From Terriglobia bacterium (lineage in GTDB: Bacteria; Acidobacteriota; Terriglobia; Bryobacterales; Bryobacteraceae): a DNA stretch of 64,000 bases. Location of the stretch: the NCBI GenBank assembly GCA_020073445.1, contig JAIQFE010000001.1:1-64000 (forward strand), written 5' to 3'. Positions 20,865 through 30,446 of the stretch are shown piece after piece; position 1 is the first letter of the stretch, and each line of letters opens with the position of its first letter. The notes beneath the pieces are model-generated. The model saw only the letters and a list, made by a program, of their open reading frames with translations, ran no database searches and was not told the DNA's origin. The translations under genes and the position numbers were made by a program.

Positions 20865-22868
20865 ATGAAGTCCATACGACGATCGCTTTGGCCGGTGCTG
20901 CTATCCGCGCTGTGCGTGCTTGGGCCGGCAGCTGCGCAAGTATCATTGCCCGCCGCGCCATCGAGCGGAAGAAGCGATCTGGGCGCGCTGGATCTGGAGT
21001 CGCTCCTCCACACCAAGGTCATAACCGCCTCCAAGTTTTCCGAAAACCTGGCGGATGCGCCCGGCGTGATTTCTGTGATCAGCCAGGACGAACTGCGCAG
21101 GTTCGGCGGAACCACGCTTCAGGAAGTCCTGGAACGGGTGCCTGGATTGAGCATCGCCAGCGCCTACTTCACGGATCGCAGCCTGGTGGCGGCACGCGGC
21201 GATCAGACGAAAATCAACGGCGGCCACATTCTGTTCCTCATCAACGGACGGCCCACCCGCGAAGTGCTGGAAGGCGGGCTGATCACCGATCTGCTGGAAG
21301 CCTTCCCCGTCAATGCGCTGGAGAAGATCGAGATCGTCAAGGGACCAGGTTCCGTCCTGTATGGATCCAATGCGTTTTCCGCCGTCGTTAATCTGATCAC
21401 GAAGAAGGCCGAAGGCAACGGCATCACGGTCAGCGGATTTGGCGGACCCCAAGGTATGGCGGGCAATTCCGGGCAGGTGATGGTCAAACACGGAGACTTC
21501 AGCCTGTTTGGGGCGGGCCAGTTCCACCAAATGCCCACCTGGAACACGAACTATGTGCTCCCAACTTCGCTCATCGGGGATCCAGTGGCTCCGGTCGTTC
21601 CCCTGGTCCAGAACCTGACGCTAGACGACCGCGGAGACGGCGCCTATCTGGGGGCGAGCTACAAGAATCTCACCTTCATGTCCTCCTTCACGGAGTCGCA
21701 CGCCCCGTCGTTTGTGCGGGGAAGTATCGCGTCGAATAAATGGAGGCGAGGATTTGCGGACCTCGGGTACACGGTCAAAGCAACGAACGCTTGGGACATG
21801 AGCTTCAACGCAACGTATACTCGAAACACCTTCGACAACTTTGGATATCCCGATATCGGCCGGGACTCGCAGGAGCTGGTGCTGGAGTGGACCAACTCCA
21901 TCACGTTTAGCAACTGGGACCGGTTGACTGTTGGAGCGCTGCTCAATCACGTCGAAGGGCAGGAGACCTACTTCGGGATCGATCCGCCGATCCAGATTTC
22001 CGACGGTTCGCGTCCAGGCGGGGCCTTCTACGCCCAGTGGGACCATCAACTGACCGACACCGTGAAGCTGGTGGGCGGCTTCCAAGTGAATAAGGTCGAA
22101 GGCACGGGCGTGAACGCGGTACCCAGAGCGGGCGTCGTCTGGAACCCCTCGGCCCATGTTGGCGTGAAGGCGCTATACAGCGGAGCATTTCGCGCACCCA
22201 GCATCAACGAGACCTTGCTGAATCATCCCGGGCTGCAGGGAAATCCCGACCTGAAGCCGGAAAAGGTGGGGACCCTGGACCTGAGCGTGAGCTATCAGGC
22301 GAATCGTTTTCAAGGCGCGCTGACCTACTTCCATAGCCGCCAAACGGACAGCATCGTCGTGGATACGACGCCGGTTCGCTGGAAGTATGAAAATCTCGGC
22401 GAAGCCACCTTTCAAGGATTCGAACTGGAAGGAAACTATTACCTGCGGAAAAGCCTCTTTGTGACCGGATCCGTAACCTATCAACGCAACCGGGACGAAG
22501 ATGGAGACACCAACATTACGCCGGTTCCCAACGTAGGCGTGAAGGGTGGTGTGAGTTACCGCGCCGAAAACGGGCTCACGTTGAGTATGTTCGACAACTA
22601 TCAGGGCGGCCTGCGGGGGTTCACCGAACCGACCATGAATCCGGGTCCCACTGCGTATCACATGCTTAGCTCGAATGTTCGCTACGACCTATCGCGCTAC
22701 ATGGGATCCAGGGACAAGGGCGGTGTCGCCTTGTTCGCCCATGCGGAGAACCTGGCGAACTATCAGGTCTGGCTGCCGGATTGGGGAAACAACTCCGGAG
22801 ATACCATGCCCGTCAACCGCGGCCGGACAGTCTATTTCGGCGTCGAATTCTCACTGGGGCGGGAGTGA
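20865..22868 (+). CDS. TonB-dependent outer-membrane receptor
   Basis: A 667-residue TonB receptor with signal peptide (MKSIRRSLWPVLLSALCVLGPAAAQ cut near residue 25). The plug domain shows SKFSENLADAPGVISVIS, ELRRFGGTTLQEVLERVPGLSI, INGRP and the plug end EKIEIVKGPGSVLYGSNAFSAVVNLITKK. The barrel shows NPDLKPEKVGTLDLSVSY and a final-strand aromatic region (TVYFGVEFSLGRE). No carboxypeptidase-like N-terminal extension is present. ATG 20865 follows GGGGGAG at good spacing. It lies between yfiR and the hybrid kinase, suggesting that ligand uptake and signalling are coupled. Confidence 0.92.
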   Translation: MKSIRRSLWPVLLSALCVLGPAAAQVSLPAAPSSGRSDLGALDLESLLHTKVITASKFSENLADAPGVISVISQDELRRFGGTTLQEVLERVPGLSIASAYFTDRSLVAARGDQTKINGGHILFLINGRPTREVLEGGLITDLLEAFPVNALEKIEIVKGPGSVLYGSNAFSAVVNLITKKAEGNGITVSGFGGPQGMAGNSGQVMVKHGDFSLFGAGQFHQMPTWNTNYVLPTSLIGDPVAPVVPLVQNLTLDDRGDGAYLGASYKNLTFMSSFTESHAPSFVRGSIASNKWRRGFADLGYTVKATNAWDMSFNATYTRNTFDNFGYPDIGRDSQELVLEWTNSITFSNWDRLTVGALLNHVEGQETYFGIDPPIQISDGSRPGGAFYAQWDHQLTDTVKLVGGFQVNKVEGTGVNAVPRAGVVWNPSAHVGVKALYSGAFRAPSINETLLNHPGLQGNPDLKPEKVGTLDLSVSYQANRFQGALTYFHSRQTDSIVVDTTPVRWKYENLGEATFQGFELEGNYYLRKSLFVTGSVTYQRNRDEDGDTNITPVPNVGVKGGVSYRAENGLTLSMFDNYQGGLRGFTEPTMNPGPTAYHMLSSNVRYDLSRYMGSRDKGGVALFAHAENLANYQVWLPDWGNNSGDTMPVNRGRTVYFGVEFSLGRE

Positions 22869-22882
22869 TCTAAGAAGTTCCC

Positions 22883-25300
22883 ATGAGCATTGCCGTCCGT
22901 TACCGCAATCTACCCATCAAGCACAAGCTGCGCCTGGTCATCATGGCGACGGTCAGCTGCGCCCTGATGCTGGCGTGCGCCGCGGTTGTGGTCTATGACC
23001 AGATTGCGGCCCGGGAATCGATGCGGAACGACCTAGATGTTCTGGCCGAGATCTTCAGCGCGAATAGCACCGCCGCCCTGAGCTTCAACGACCGTCCGGC
23101 GGCCGAGGAACTTCTCTCGACGCTCCAGGCCAAGGAACACATCACCTCCGCGTTCCTTTACGGTCCCGATGGCACTGTCTTCGCGAGATACCGCAGGGAG
23201 GGAGCGGCCGGACGCGTGGTGAGTCCGCAGCCCGTCGATCGTACCTGGTTTGAGGGCGACCGGTTGATCGTGTTTAAGAGCGTAAAGCTGAATGGCCAGA
23301 AAATCGGCGCGGTGTGTCTCAAATCGGATCTGGAAGAGCTCCATGCCAGGCTCCGCCGCTTCGCTGGAATCGTTCTAGCAATTCTGACAGGCACGGCACT
23401 GCTTGCTTTCCTTCTCTCTTCGCGGCTGCAACGCATCATCCTGCGGCCCATCGTTCATCTCGCCGAAGTAGCTCGGACGGTCTCGTCGGAGAAGACCTAT
23501 GCGTTGCGCGCGGTGAAGCACGCGGATGACGACCTCGGCCAGCTTACCGATAATTTCAATCACATGCTGGCGGAAATCGAGCGCCGCGATGAGGAACTTA
23601 CCAGGCACCGCGACCAGCTGGAGCACGAAGTCGCCGTGCGCACCGAGGATCTGGTGGTGGCCAAGGAAAAAGCCGAAGCCGCCAGCCGCGCAAAGAGCGA
23701 GTTCCTGGCAAACATGAGCCACGAAATCCGGACTCCCATGAACGGCGTTATGGGGATGACCGACCTGGTTCTCGATACGGAGCTCACCCCGGAACAGCGC
23801 GACTGCCTGAATACGGTGAAGTTCTCCGCCGACTCGATGCTGACCGTGATCAATGACATTCTGGACTTCTCCAAAATCGAGGCCGGCCGCCTGGAGCTGG
23901 ATCCGGTACCGTTCAACTTACGCGACCACGTCGAGGAAAGCGCGCGCGTCCTCGCGGTGAGTGCCCATGAAAAGGGCTTGGAGTTGATCTGCAACGTCCA
24001 GCCCGACGTGCCGGAGTACGTGGTTGGGGATGTGACCCGCCTGCGCCAGATCCTGGTAAACCTGCTGGGCAATGCCGTTAAGTTCACTGAGCACGGCGAG
24101 GTGGCTCTGGATGTGAAGCTGGCGTCGCGAGAACACGGCAAGCTCGGTTTTCATTTTTCTGTTCGCGACACCGGCGTCGGAATTCCTAAAGAAAAGCAGC
24201 AGCTTATCTTTGAGGCGTTCACGCAAGTGGATGGCTCCACGACGCGCAGATTCGGAGGAACAGGGCTTGGCTTGACGATCTCCGCCCGATTAGTGAAGGC
24301 GATGAACGGACAGATGTGGGTGGAAAGTGAACCCGGCAAGGGCAGCGTCTTCCACTTCACCGCCACGCTAGGCGAGGCACCGGAATCTCTTCGGGCGCGA
24401 TCGAAGGATGAAGCGGCACTCCAAGGAATTCGTGCTCTGGTGGTGGATGATAATCGGACCAATCGGCGTATTTTGGCGGAGACGCTGCGGGGCTGGGGCA
24501 TGGAGGCCACTGCGGCCGAAAGCGCCCAGGAGGCCTTGGAGCACATGCGCCGCGGCACCGAGCTTGGTCAGCCCTTCCAGTTGGTTCTAACCGACGTTCA
24601 CATGCCCGAGATGGACGGCTTCGAACTGGTGGAGTGCATCCAAGGTACACCCAACTTAACGAAAGCTTTCATTCTGATGTTGACGTCCGGAGAGCACATG
24701 GGGGACTTGGCGCGTTGCCGGGAACTGGGTGTTTCGGCATTCCTCACCAAACCCATCCGGCGCGGAGAGCTGTGGGCGGCGATCGTAGCCGCGGTTGCGG
24801 ATCGGGGCCGGGACAGCCAGACTGCCGCTGATCTGGGTGTGCTGGCGCGTGGAACCGCTGAGCCAACATCGGCGAAGTCCGGCGCACACATCCTTCTAGC
24901 GGAGGATAACGTCGTCAACCAGCGCGTGGCGCGCGCGATTCTCGAAAAGGCAGGGCATACCGTGGTGCTGGCCCAAACCGGTGAGGACGCCGTGAAGACG
25001 TGGGAGAAGGAACCATTCGACTTGGTTCTGATGGACGTACAGATGCCGGACATCGACGGCTTCGAGGCGACGGCATTAATTCGCAAAAAGGAAAGAGAGT
25101 CCGGTGCGCGCACGCCCATCATCGCGATGACGGCGCATGCCATGAGCGGCGACCGCGAACGTTGTCTGGACGCTGGAATGGACGACTACATCTCCAAACC
25201 GATTCGTGGCCCGGTTCTTCTCGACCTGGTGGCGAAATACTCCTCCAAATCGCGCGCCGGGTTATTGCAAGGGCTTCCCGTCCAGAACGAACGTCATTAG
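22883..25300 (+). CDS. CHASE8-like hybrid sensor histidine kinase with two receiver domains
   Basis: An 805-residue membrane kinase. Order: TM1 (about 17-38), periplasmic sensor (39-158), TM2 (161-180), HAMP (181-235), coiled coil, HisKA with His280 in [12 protein letters not shown], HATPase (N box [14 protein letters not shown] boxes DTGVGIP and GGTGLGL), REC1 with Asp571 (LTDVHMP) and REC2 with Asp718 (LMDVQMP). No HPt domain is attached, so a separate HPt is expected. The sensor reads [17 protein letters not shown] ... SAFLYGPDG, the CHASE8 pattern known from YfiN, the partner of YfiR. With yfiR two genes upstream, this looks like a YfiR-controlled phosphorelay. Its last 39 bases overlap the convergent dehydrogenase gene. 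Confidence 0.92.
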   Translation: MSIAVRYRNLPIKHKLRLVIMATVSCALMLACAAVVVYDQIAARESMRNDLDVLAEIFSANSTAALSFNDRPAAEELLSTLQAKEHITSAFLYGPDGTVFARYRREGAAGRVVSPQPVDRTWFEGDRLIVFKSVKLNGQKIGAVCLKSDLEELHARLRRFAGIVLAILTGTALLAFLLSSRLQRIILRPIVHLAEVARTVSSEKTYALRAVKHADDDLGQLTDNFNHMLAEIERRDEELTRHRDQLEHEVAVRTEDLVVAKEKAEAASRAKSEFLANMSHEIRTPMNGVMGMTDLVLDTELTPEQRDCLNTVKFSADSMLTVINDILDFSKIEAGRLELDPVPFNLRDHVEESARVLAVSAHEKGLELICNVQPDVPEYVVGDVTRLRQILVNLLGNAVKFTEHGEVALDVKLASREHGKLGFHFSVRDTGVGIPKEKQQLIFEAFTQVDGSTTRRFGGTGLGLTISARLVKAMNGQMWVESEPGKGSVFHFTATLGEAPESLRARSKDEAALQGIRALVVDDNRTNRRILAETLRGWGMEATAAESAQEALEHMRRGTELGQPFQLVLTDVHMPEMDGFELVECIQGTPNLTKAFILMLTSGEHMGDLARCRELGVSAFLTKPIRRGELWAAIVAAVADRGRDSQTAADLGVLARGTAEPTSAKSGAHILLAEDNVVNQRVARAILEKAGHTVVLAQTGEDAVKTWEKEPFDLVLMDVQMPDIDGFEATALIRKKERESGARTPIIAMTAHAMSGDRERCLDAGMDDYISKPIRGPVLLDLVAKYSSKSRAGLLQGLPVQNERH

Positions 25301-27046
25301 CTTGGGGAACACCGTCTGGGCCGTCGTAGGCGGCGGCGGAGCGCCCGGTTCGGCGCTGCGAGCCACCACGATCCCTTGGCCGCCCATTAACGCGACGTAC
25401 TGTTTGCCATCCAACTGATACGTAATCGGAGGACCCATGCCATTGCGCAGTCCAGTCTGGATGTCGAGGAGCTTTTCGCCTTTGTCCGCGCTATAAGCGA
25501 CCAGGCGTCCATCCGGGATCACCTGGAACACCAGATTGCCCGCCGTGGTCACCGTTCCGCCGCCGATCGATCCACCGCCCTGCGTCCGCCAGCGTTCCTT
25601 CTGCGCCACCGGGTCCCATGCAACCAGCACATTCGTTTGCCCCGCGGGAGGAGCTTCGGGACCGATTGCGGGCGGAGCCGAAAGTGTCGGAGGAGGCGGC
25701 GGCGCAACGCCCTGGCCGTTGGCTGGAGGCGCACCACGCTTCACACCTATATTGCTTCGGCCGGGCTTATATTCGAAATCAGGATCGACGGCAAAGTTGG
25801 AACTGCTCACCATGGAAGTGGGAACATAAACGAGTCCCGTGGTGGGATTGAACGACATGGGCGACCAGTTGTGCGCGCCGCCGGGGCCGGGCGAAATCTG
25901 GATGGTCTCGTTGCCGTAGTGCGCTTCGGGATTAATGAAGGGGCGGCCGGTACGCTCGTCGAGTCCCTTGGCCCAGGTGACTTTGGCGAAAGGTTGGCCG
26001 GAAATGAACTGGCCGGAGACGCGATCGATCACGTAATAGAATCCGTCCTTGTTCGCCTGCATCAGGACCTTGCGTTGCTGGCCGCGGATGGTCACATCGG
26101 CGAGCAGCAATTGCTGGACGCTGTCGTAATCCCAGGAATCGCCCGGCACCACTTGGAAATACCATTTGAGTTCGCCGGTGTCGGGCTTCACTGCGAGGAT
26201 CGAAGCGAGGTAGAGATTCTCCTTGCCCTTGGACTTGCGCAGTTCTTCGGGCCACGGTCCGCCATTCCCGGTGCCGACATAAAGGAGGTCCGCATCGGGA
26301 TCGTAGGCCATGCCGTCCCAGACGGATCCGCCGCCGCCGAGCTTCCAATAATCGCCCGCCCAGGTTTCGGCGGCTTTCTTCAGCGCGGGATTTTCGAAGG
26401 GCTTCGAAGGATCGCCGGGAACGGTATAGAACTTCCAGGCGAGTTTTCCAGTGGCGGCGTCGAAGGCAGAGAAGAATCCGCGAATCGGCAGCTCGGCTCC
26501 CGCGACGCCAATAATCACTTTCCCTTTGGCGATGCGCGGCGCCATGGTGACTGTGTAGCCTTCGTTCGAATAAGACACGCGGGATTCCCAGACAGGCTTG
26601 CCGGTTTCCGCATTGAGCGCGATCAGGCGGCCGTCGATAATGGGCGCGATGATCAGGTTCTGGTACATCGCGAGCCCGCGATTCACAACACCGCAGCAGA
26701 TCTGGGGACGGGTCTTGTCCTGATTGACTTCGGGATCCCAGCGCCATTTCTCCTTGCCGGTGCGCGCGTCGACGGCGAATACGATGCTCCAGTTGGTAAT
26801 GCTATAGAGCGTGCCGTTCGAGAATAGAGGCGTGGCTTCCTGGCCACCGCCGCCTTTGCCGACCTCGTAGGTCCACGCGTGGCCCAAGCGGCTGACATTC
26901 GTGGTGTTGATCTGGTTCAGCGGACTGTAACGAGTCTCGCCGGGAGTAAGACCATAGCTGGTCCACTCTTCGGGGTTTGCCGGACGGCCAGTCTGGGCGT
27001 GGGCCAACGGGAGAGCGATCAAAATGGCAAACAGGATCTTTCGCAC
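25262..27046 (-). CDS. Exported PQQ-dependent alcohol dehydrogenase, soluble, with Asp-x-Asp metal-site signature
   Basis: A 594-residue quinoprotein with signal peptide (residues 1-17, ending AHA-Q). Vicinal cysteines 117-118 (QICCG) give the disulfide ring over PQQ. Probable metal ligands are Glu185 (GAELP) and Asn261 (TGNGG), with catalytic Asp306 in GDSWDYDS. Asp308, two residues on, is the extra acid seen in lanthanide-using enzymes such as XoxF and PedH; calcium types usually have Ala, Thr or Ser there. The C-terminus lacks the CxxCH haem domain of quinohaemoproteins, so electrons must go to a separate cytochrome. A proline stretch ([13 protein letters not shown]) is inserted before the last blade. 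It reads convergently into the hybrid kinase. Confidence 0.88.
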   Translation of the reverse strand: MRKILFAILIALPLAHAQTGRPANPEEWTSYGLTPGETRYSPLNQINTTNVSRLGHAWTYEVGKGGGGQEATPLFSNGTLYSITNWSIVFAVDARTGKEKWRWDPEVNQDKTRPQICCGVVNRGLAMYQNLIIAPIIDGRLIALNAETGKPVWESRVSYSNEGYTVTMAPRIAKGKVIIGVAGAELPIRGFFSAFDAATGKLAWKFYTVPGDPSKPFENPALKKAAETWAGDYWKLGGGGSVWDGMAYDPDADLLYVGTGNGGPWPEELRKSKGKENLYLASILAVKPDTGELKWYFQVVPGDSWDYDSVQQLLLADVTIRGQQRKVLMQANKDGFYYVIDRVSGQFISGQPFAKVTWAKGLDERTGRPFINPEAHYGNETIQISPGPGGAHNWSPMSFNPTTGLVYVPTSMVSSSNFAVDPDFEYKPGRSNIGVKRGAPPANGQGVAPPPPPTLSAPPAIGPEAPPAGQTNVLVAWDPVAQKERWRTQGGGSIGGGTVTTAGNLVFQVIPDGRLVAYSADKGEKLLDIQTGLRNGMGPPITYQLDGKQYVALMGGQGIVVARSAEPGAPPPPTTAQTVFPKLMTFVLDGKPLQ

Positions 27047-27060
27047 AATTCAGCTCCTTC

Positions 27061-27564
27061 TTAGCCTTGCATCGGACCGTCGACGCCGCCCCAGAGATTC
27101 ATGGTGTTCAGCTCGTCGCGGCCGCACGCTTTCAAGTACAGGAACAACTGCGTGCGATAGGCCGCGAAGCCGCAGAGCACCAGAAACACGATGTGCGCAC
27201 CGCGGCTGGTTTTCCGGCCGAACATATCGATCTCGCCACGGAAATCGGCGTCCGACCAACCACCGAGCTGTTGGGCATAATCACCGCTCTGTTTTTCGAT
27301 CGCGGCGACGACTTGATCGAAGTTCATGGCGTTCGCCGCGGCGTGGGAGGCGCCAAATGCCGCGCCATCGAACGTCCCCGTCTTGATCGCCGGGATCAGG
27401 TTGGGTCCCATGATGGTCAGATACCGAAGCAGTTCAATGGTACTGCGCTGCTTCGGCGTCGGGCGATAGTCAAGCTGGTTGCGATCTACTTTGCTCGCCA
27501 AGTGAACGAGGATTCGAACTTCGTTCTGCAGCGAGCTGATGAGTTCTTCTTTTGTCAGGACCAT
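27061..27564 (-). CDS. DinB-like four-helix-bundle protein
   Basis: A 167-residue helical protein. The opening LTKEELISSLQNEVRILVHLASKVDRNQLDYRP and the ELLRYLTIMG and AHIVFLVLCGFAAYRTQLFLYLKACG helices follow the DinB/DUF1569 pattern, whose members often bind a divalent metal through three histidines. Here only one of the usual histidines is obvious (RGAHIVFL), so the metal site may be incomplete. It lies between two PQQ dehydrogenase genes on the same strand, 14 bases before one and 8 bases after the other, so cotranscription is likely. Its function in that setting is unknown. Confidence 0.65.
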   Translation of the reverse strand: MVLTKEELISSLQNEVRILVHLASKVDRNQLDYRPTPKQRSTIELLRYLTIMGPNLIPAIKTGTFDGAAFGASHAAANAMNFDQVVAAIEKQSGDYAQQLGGWSDADFRGEIDMFGRKTSRGAHIVFLVLCGFAAYRTQLFLYLKACGRDELNTMNLWGGVDGPMQG

Positions 27565-27572
27565 TTTTGTAT

Positions 27573-29597
27573 TTAGTTTTCTGGATTCGCCGCTGCGCCG
27601 CGGCCGCCTGCCGGGGCTCCACCACGTCCACCGCGACCGCCACGACCACCGGCACCCGCTGGTGGCCCGACCGCGAGCCCGACCAGTTCGGCTCCGCCGC
27701 CCTGCGTGCCGTTCACCACGGCTACCAGGAACTGCCGCCCGTTGACCAGATATGTCATCGTGGGGCCGACTGCGGCTCCCAGCGGCATCTCATAGATGAT
27801 AGCCCCGGTCTTTTTATCGATGAAGCGTAGATCGTTGCTGCCCTCCACCAGCATCGTCTTGGTGACGAGGATCGGCGAGCGCTGCCCGCCACCCCAGTTG
27901 CTGGCGTCGATGCCCGCCGCTTTGAGCGCCGGGTTATTCGCGATGTTGTCGGCAGGCTTGCCATTCGGAATCATCCAGGCCTGGTCGCCGGTATTGAGAT
28001 TGAACGCCGTGATGCGGCCGTAGGGACCTTTGATCAGCGGGAGCGTGCCCGCCACGTTGGTGTTCCCGCCTCCGCCGCCCGCGATGTAAGGCATCTCCGA
28101 ACGTTCCCCGCCGGGAACCAGCGTTGAAATGTAAGGAGAGGTGGTCGAAGGGATGTACAGCATCCCGGTTTCCGCATCCACCGCGCCGCCCATCCAGTTG
28201 GCTCCGCCGCCCGCGCCTGGAAGCTGGATCGTCCCCAGCTTGCCGCCCGTGTCCTTGACGATCGGCGGCGTGTAAATCGGGCCCAGAACATAATTCGAGG
28301 CGACCTTCAACGCTTCAGCCTTGATCTCGGGCGTGTAATCGGCCAGGTCGGCCTCGGTGACTCCCTGACGATCGAACGCGGCAGGCTTGGTGGGGAAAGG
28401 CTGCGTGGGCGAATACCATTCTCCAGGCGCGCTGCCCTTCGGAACGGGGCGCTCTTCGATCGGCCACACGGGCTGGCCATTGGTACGATCGAACACGAAC
28501 GTAAACGCCGACTTGTTCACTTGCGCCAGAGCCTTGATCTTTTTGCCGTTGACGGTGATATCGAGCAAGATGGGCGCGGCGGGAATATCGTAATCCCACA
28601 TCTCGTGGTGGATCAGCTGGTAATGCCACACGCGCTTGCCAGTCTTCGCGTCGAGACACACGACGCTGTCCGAAAACAGGTTCGCGCCCGGACGCTGGCC
28701 GCCGTAGGTATCGCCGCTAGGCGCCTCGACCGGAATATAAACGTAGCCGAGCTCTTCATCACCGGTCAGCGGTCCCCATGCGCCGGTGTTGCCGGTGAAC
28801 GTGTTGGAATCCTTGCCGCGGTCGTCTTTGCCCCAGGTGTCGGCCCCGAATTCTCCGGGTTGCGGAACGGTATGGAACGTCCACAGCAGCTTGCCGGTGC
28901 GGACGTCATAGCCACGAATGTATCCCGGCGTGTTCAGCCGCGTAGGCAGCGCGACGCCGACTTTGAGAGAAGCCCCGACCACCGCAACGTCGCGAATGAT
29001 GATGGGAGGCGATGTGGCGCCGATGGTCCCGTTCTGGACAACGGGCCGGTCGAGGCCGAGCCACAGGTCGACATGGCTGTCTTTTCCGAAACTCGCGATC
29101 GGCGCGCCAGTCTTGGCGTTCAGCGCAACGAGTTGATAGCCGGGCGTGATAAAGATGATCCGATCGTCGCCCTTGCCATCGCTCCAGTAGCTGACGCCGC
29201 GATTATTCGCGCGTACGGCGCCGCGCTCGGCGGTATCGTCGCCACGGTAGGTCCATAGAGTTTCGCCGGTGGCGGCATCGGCGGCGACCACGGTGCGTCC
29301 GGTGCCAGCCGTGAAAAACAGCTTGCCGCCCGCCATCAGCGGAGTCACTTCCCAGGCGGCCTGCGGCGTGGGTCCCATGTTCTGAGCTTTCCAGCGCCAG
29401 ACCACTTGCAGATTCTTGACGTTGCTCGCGTCGATCTTGTCGATCGGCGAGTACCGGGTGCTGCCGGTGTCGCCTCCGTTGACGCGCCACTCGCCCGAGG
29501 CAGGGGTTCCCTGTTGACCGCGTGCAGGCGTCAGATTCCAAAGGGCGAACGCGGCCACGCCTAGTGCCAGCGCCACCGGGGATTTTATGCGCTTCAT
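27573..29597 (-). CDS. Exported PQQ-dependent dehydrogenase, glucose-dehydrogenase-like, with RG-rich tail
   Basis: A 674-residue quinoprotein with an N-terminal signal (about 1-28). WRVNGGDTGSTRYSPIDKI and the QLIHHEMWDYDIPAAP core (Asp335, Asp337) match the membrane glucose dehydrogenase branch, although the five N-terminal membrane helices of Gcd are missing, so it should be soluble in the periplasm. Propeller repeats (VVAADAATGETLW, LVALNAKTG, VVCLDAKTGKRVWHY) are clear. The chain ends in a low-complexity Gly/Arg/Ala tail (GRGGRGGRGGAPAGGRG). It is the upstream gene of a unit with the DinB-like and alcohol dehydrogenase genes. A close paralogue lies at 30447-32474. Electron acceptor and substrate are unknown. 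Confidence 0.87.
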   Translation of the reverse strand: MKRIKSPVALALGVAAFALWNLTPARGQQGTPASGEWRVNGGDTGSTRYSPIDKIDASNVKNLQVVWRWKAQNMGPTPQAAWEVTPLMAGGKLFFTAGTGRTVVAADAATGETLWTYRGDDTAERGAVRANNRGVSYWSDGKGDDRIIFITPGYQLVALNAKTGAPIASFGKDSHVDLWLGLDRPVVQNGTIGATSPPIIIRDVAVVGASLKVGVALPTRLNTPGYIRGYDVRTGKLLWTFHTVPQPGEFGADTWGKDDRGKDSNTFTGNTGAWGPLTGDEELGYVYIPVEAPSGDTYGGQRPGANLFSDSVVCLDAKTGKRVWHYQLIHHEMWDYDIPAAPILLDITVNGKKIKALAQVNKSAFTFVFDRTNGQPVWPIEERPVPKGSAPGEWYSPTQPFPTKPAAFDRQGVTEADLADYTPEIKAEALKVASNYVLGPIYTPPIVKDTGGKLGTIQLPGAGGGANWMGGAVDAETGMLYIPSTTSPYISTLVPGGERSEMPYIAGGGGGNTNVAGTLPLIKGPYGRITAFNLNTGDQAWMIPNGKPADNIANNPALKAAGIDASNWGGGQRSPILVTKTMLVEGSNDLRFIDKKTGAIIYEMPLGAAVGPTMTYLVNGRQFLVAVVNGTQGGGAELVGLAVGPPAGAGGRGGRGGRGGAPAGGRGAAANPEN

Positions 29598-29635
29598 ATC
29601 ACAAGGTAGTGTATAACAAACCCTGGCTCATGTAA

Positions 29636-29653
29636 GCCGGCGTGCAAGCCGGC
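29636..29653. repeat. Small GCCGGC hairpin in a divergent promoter region
   Basis: GCCGGC, loop GTGCAA, GCCGGC form a 6-bp stem in the 85-base gap between two divergent exported-protein genes. It resembles the CGCCGGCT/AGCCGGCG hairpin in the REP-like element at 30337-30443 and may be a single unit of the same repeat family. Confidence 0.35.
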
Positions 29654-29682
29654 CTGATATACTCGCCATTAGGATCTCCGTT

Positions 29683-30330
29683 ATGATCAATCCATTTAAA
29701 CCTCGTACGCTCGTTCTCACGCTCGCTTTGACAGCCAGTTTCGTGGCGTTTGCCCAAGAGGGCGGAAAGGGTGATCCGGACCGCGCTGTAACTGGCGGAC
29801 AATTCCCCGCTGGTTGGGATGCACGTCCCGATCGCGGCGCCAATACCGGCATCAAGTTCTCCCAAGCCGGCGATGTCTACCACTTCCAGATGGGCACCAC
29901 GGGAACCATGTGGCGCAACGACTGGACCAAGTCGGGCAACTACACCTATTCGGCTCGGCTGACTCAGGTGAAGAAAGCTTCGCATCCGGTGTCTTATGGC
30001 CTGGTGATCGGTGGCAGCAAGATGGGCCCCTCGCCGACATATACATACTTCCTGGTTCGCCAGTCAGGCGAGTTTTACATTGCCAACTGGGAAGGCGCGG
30101 CACCAACGGCGGTTGTGCCGTGGACCGCAAATGCCGCGATCGTCAAGGAAGGCGCGGACGGGAAGCAGGTGAATACACTGGGCGTCCAGGTTCAAGGCGA
30201 CAACGTGATCTTCAGCGTGAACGGCACGGAAGTATCGCGCCAGCCGAAGAGCAAGGTCCACGCGGATGGAGTGCTCGGGTTCCGCATCGGCCACACGTTG
30301 GATGTGGACGTCGATCAAGTGAAGAAGTAG
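29683..30330 (+). CDS. Exported protein with a concanavalin/DUF1080-like jelly-roll domain
   Basis: A 215-residue protein with a clear signal peptide (residues 1-24, ending VAFA-Q). The rest is beta-rich: DVYHFQMGTTGTMWRNDWTKSGNYTYSARLTQ, YGLVIGGSKM, YFLVRQSGEFYIANW, NTLGVQVQGDNVIFSVNGTEVSR and a closing GVLGFRIGHTLDVDVDQVK. The order of these strands and the VNG ... GFRIG end are typical of the DUF1080/laminin-G-like sandwich that binds or cleaves carbohydrates. No catalytic residues can be assigned. It is divergent from the glucose-dehydrogenase-like gene, whose products meet it in the periplasm. Confidence 0.6.
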   Translation: MINPFKPRTLVLTLALTASFVAFAQEGGKGDPDRAVTGGQFPAGWDARPDRGANTGIKFSQAGDVYHFQMGTTGTMWRNDWTKSGNYTYSARLTQVKKASHPVSYGLVIGGSKMGPSPTYTYFLVRQSGEFYIANWEGAAPTAVVPWTANAAIVKEGADGKQVNTLGVQVQGDNVIFSVNGTEVSRQPKSKVHADGVLGFRIGHTLDVDVDQVKK

Positions 30331-30336
30331 TTAATC

Positions 30337-30443
30337 GTGGGGTCAGCCTTTCAAGGCTGCAGCCGGGCTTCCGCCCGGCGTCTTCGCTGTTTTGTAAAGC
30401 GCCGGCTGGAAAGCCGGCGGCAGGCTAGAAAGCCTGACCCCAC
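30337..30443. repeat. REP/REPIN-like element with four nested hairpins between convergent genes
   Basis: A 24-base left arm (30337-30360) and right arm (30420-30443) are inverted copies with 21 of 24 matches. Each arm holds its own small hairpin (AGCCTT/AAGGCT on the left, AGGCT/AGCCT on the right). Inside lie CCGGGC/GCCCGG (30363-30378) and CGCCGGCT/AGCCGGCG with a GGAA loop (30400-30419). Two of the three arm mismatches compensate each other within the small hairpins. It fills the gap between two convergent genes and could act as a bidirectional terminator. Confidence 0.75.
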
Positions 30444-30446
30444 TAT

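Noticed and set aside
25637-26827. 396-residue frame antisense to the alcohol dehydrogenase
   Set aside because: Shadow of a well-supported quinoprotein; composition is not protein-like.
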